Assembly (NCBI RefSeq): GCF_033100395.1
Contig: NZ_JAWLVJ010000016.1
Location: 1 to 64,000 of the forward strand
DNA from: Terasakiella sp033100395
GTDB lineage: Bacteria > Pseudomonadota > Alphaproteobacteria > Rhodospirillales > Terasakiellaceae
Length of the DNA: 64,000 nt
Direction: 5' to 3'
The translations under genes and the position numbers were made by a program. The notes beneath the pieces are model-generated. The model worked only from the letters and a program-made list of their open reading frames with translations. It had not been told where the DNA came from and made no database searches. The stretch's first letter is position 1; each line of letters starts with the position of its first letter. Below, in pieces: positions 62,340 to 64,000 of the stretch.

Positions 62340-63623
62340 CTATCTGAACATATGAACCATTGTCATGGACAGCGCCGGGAAGTAGGTCACAGCCAACAGT
62401 GCAGAGATTGCAACCATATAAAGCGGGGCCATGGCACGCGCGATGGACAAAACACCCACACCGGATATTCTGGAGGCCACATATAATGTTGCCCCAACCG
62501 GCGGTGTGAACAGGCCAACAGCCACGTTACAGGTCATGATAACACCAAGGTGCACCGGATCAACGCCGAAGCTTGCAGCTGTCGGGATAAACAGCGGTGC
62601 CGTCAGCAGGATGGCAGGCACAGGGTCCAGAACCAGACCAAGGATCAACATCACAACATTTACCAGCAACAGGAACATCAATTGGTTAGATGATACGCTT
62701 TGTACGAACTCAGCCAGAATTTGTGGCAATTGTTCCAGCGTGATCAGCCAGCCCAGAACGCTTGTTGCACCAATCACGACCATAACAATCGCACTAGTGA
62801 CAAACGAGTCAATAACCAGTTTCGGCAAATCCTTGATCGCAAAGTCACGATAGAAACCAACAGTCACTACCAGACCATAAACCACTGCAACGGCTGCTGC
62901 TTCTGTCGGCGTTACAATCCCGCCAAAGATACCACCAAGGATCAGGATCGGCATAAACAGGGCTGGTGCAGAACGGTAGAACGCAATCCACAACTCGCGC
63001 GGTGTGGTGCGATGACCACCTGGGTCACACTGTGTTTTCTTACCGATATAATAACAGACACCCATAAAGAACAGACCGAAGATCAGCCCCGGGATCATGC
63101 CTGCAAGGAACAGGTCAGCCACAGAAACATTGCCCACAAAGCCATAGATCAGCATCGGGATGGAAGGCGGAATAATGATACCGATGGTGCCTGCTGCAGC
63201 CACAAGGCCACCAGCAAAGGCTTTCTTATAGCCCTGCTTGGCCATATTCGGGATCATGACCGATCCGATGGCTGCTGAATCTGCAATAGCGGAACCAGAA
63301 ATACCGCCAAACAACATGGATGCCCCCACAACGACACAACCCAGACCACCGGGGAGGAAGCCCAGCGCAGCTTTGGCAAAGTCAATAATACGCTGGCCAA
63401 CACCGCCCCGGCCCATCAGTTCACCAGCAACGATGAACAATGGAATGGCAATAAAGTGGTTGGGTTCAACACCACCAATGAAGTTCAGAAACACAGCTTG
63501 CAGCGGATAGCCCAGATCAAAGACGAAGATCGGCGTAATTGCGGTGATAAGAATGGCCCATACCAACGGTACACCGAGGAAAATTGTGGCGAGGAAAACC
63601 GCGCAGATAAACAGCAAAATCAT
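62340..63623 (-). CDS. TRAP transporter large permease (DctM)
   Basis: A 427-residue membrane protein with about twelve helices, the ion-coupled subunit of a tripartite TRAP carrier. FLGVPLVWAI near the start, GVEPNHFIAIPLFIVAGELMGRGG-like sequence, GGISGSAIADSAAIGSVMIP and IIPPSIPMLIYG are hallmark segments. It overlaps the DctQ gene by 4 nt (ATGA). The substrate-binding DctP gene is not in the window and may be upstream beyond the right edge. Confidence 0.95.
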   Translation of the reverse strand: MILLFICAVFLATIFLGVPLVWAILITAITPIFVFDLGYPLQAVFLNFIGGVEPNHFIAIPLFIVAGELMGRGGVGQRIIDFAKAALGFLPGGLGCVVVGASMLFGGISGSAIADSAAIGSVMIPNMAKQGYKKAFAGGLVAAAGTIGIIIPPSIPMLIYGFVGNVSVADLFLAGMIPGLIFGLFFMGVCYYIGKKTQCDPGGHRTTPRELWIAFYRSAPALFMPILILGGIFGGIVTPTEAAAVAVVYGLVVTVGFYRDFAIKDLPKLVIDSFVTSAIVMVVIGATSVLGWLITLEQLPQILAEFVQSVSSNQLMFLLLVNVVMLILGLVLDPVPAILLTAPLFIPTAASFGVDPVHLGVIMTCNVAVGLFTPPVGATLYVASRISGVGVLSIARAMAPLYMVAISALLAVTYFPALSMTMVHMFR

Positions 63624-64000
63624 TCGAAATCCTCCCAGCTAGGGTCATCGGATTTTTTGATTTTACCGCCCACGACCAAGAAGCTTTTTTTGATATCAAG
63701 CATGACGTTATAGAGATGGAAAATTAGGGTAAGCAACATACCGACAGGCAGGGACGCATAAAGCAATCCAACGGGCCAATAAAGCACGGTTGTCTTTTGT
63801 GCCCAGGTATGTGCAGAGATGTTATAGCCTTGGTAAATCAGTGAGCAGAGCAACACCGCGATCACAACGCTGATCATCAATTCAAGGACAGGCTGCAGCT
63901 TTTCTGGCACCAGATTGGCCACAATTTCGGTGACCCGCATATGTGCGCCTCTTGCTGTTGCTGCCGCACATCCAAGGAAAGTCAGCCACAATAAAAGAAA
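63620..64000 (-). CDS. TRAP transporter small permease (DctQ), partial
   Basis: The small membrane subunit of the TRAP carrier. The frame stays open to the right edge: codons before the internal TTG at 63991 read F L L, continuing a membrane helix into LLWLTFLGCAAATARGAHMRV, so the true start lies outside. GAHMRV is the typical DctQ segment. Two further helices follow (about ELMISVVIAVLLCSLIYQG and VLYWPVGLLYASLPVGMLLT). It is first in the visible operon. Confidence 0.92.
   Translation of the reverse strand, partial: FLLLWLTFLGCAAATARGAHMRVTEIVANLVPEKLQPVLELMISVVIAVLLCSLIYQGYNISAHTWAQKTTVLYWPVGLLYASLPVGMLLTLIFHLYNVMLDIKKSFLVVGGKIKKSDDPSWEDFE

Overview
The window looks like part of the chromosome of a free-living, probably marine or aquatic alphaproteobacterium of the Rhodospirillales type. 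This is inferred from the gene content: DUF3572 and DUF2336 proteins, a fused indolepyruvate ferredoxin oxidoreductase, a TRAP transporter, many c-di-GMP and PAS signalling proteins, giant RTX and cadherin-like adhesins, and roughly balanced base composition. I found no rRNA, tRNA, CRISPR array, transposase or phage gene. About 36 protein genes cover nearly all of the sequence.

Layout. 1-7.0 kb: a giant FecR-domain adhesin, with a hairpin over its start codon. 7.1-12.7 kb: a c-di-GMP cluster (PAS histidine kinase, REC-HD-GYP regulator, DUF3572 protein, PAS-PAS-GGDEF-EAL protein). 12.9-15.9 kb: a periplasmic binding protein and a membrane histidine kinase in one operon with no transporter genes. 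15.9-31.6 kb: housekeeping metabolism (oligoendopeptidase F, acyl-CoA synthetase, a GAF-HD-GYP protein, fused IOR, pyruvate kinase with an AEC transporter, SixA-type phosphatase, PPK1 and Ppx/GppA). 31.6-34.3 kb: a REP-type palindromic element, RNase D, a tungstate-binding protein behind two Mo-box-like dyads, and a short ModE-type regulator. 34.3-35.6 kb: a DUF2336-receiver protein.

35.6-53.4 kb is the most distinctive part. It is a type I secretion locus with one HlyD-type adaptor and two different ABC proteins whose genes overlap. Both ABC proteins have an abnormal signature motif and lack the H-loop histidine. The locus is divergent from two giant paralogous adhesins of about 2100 and 1800 residues. 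These share a conserved N-terminal motif, a conserved C-terminus ending in RFEW, and a 67-bp promoter block. The second adhesin contains a 4-N assembly gap inside 285-bp repeats.

53.4-64.0 kb holds a frameshifted YchJ-type SEC-C gene, an unusual metallo-beta-lactamase/double cNMP-binding/bacteriohemerythrin fusion followed by a tethered cytochrome c, glutaminase, GAPDH, a GntR/FCD regulator, and a carbohydrate-acid operon (Gfo/Idh/MocA dehydrogenase, SMP-30 lactonase, TRAP DctM and DctQ) that runs off the right end.

Taken together, much of the window concerns surface attachment and its control: three giant adhesins, a dedicated secretion pump, and three c-di-GMP turnover enzymes. Several of these genes (all three adhesins, the second HD-GYP gene and the IOR gene) have similar upstream motifs. 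The best candidates for undescribed biology are the degenerate paired-ABC secretion system with its two RFEW-ended substrates, the MBL-cNMP-hemerythrin fusion, and the binding-protein/kinase pair.
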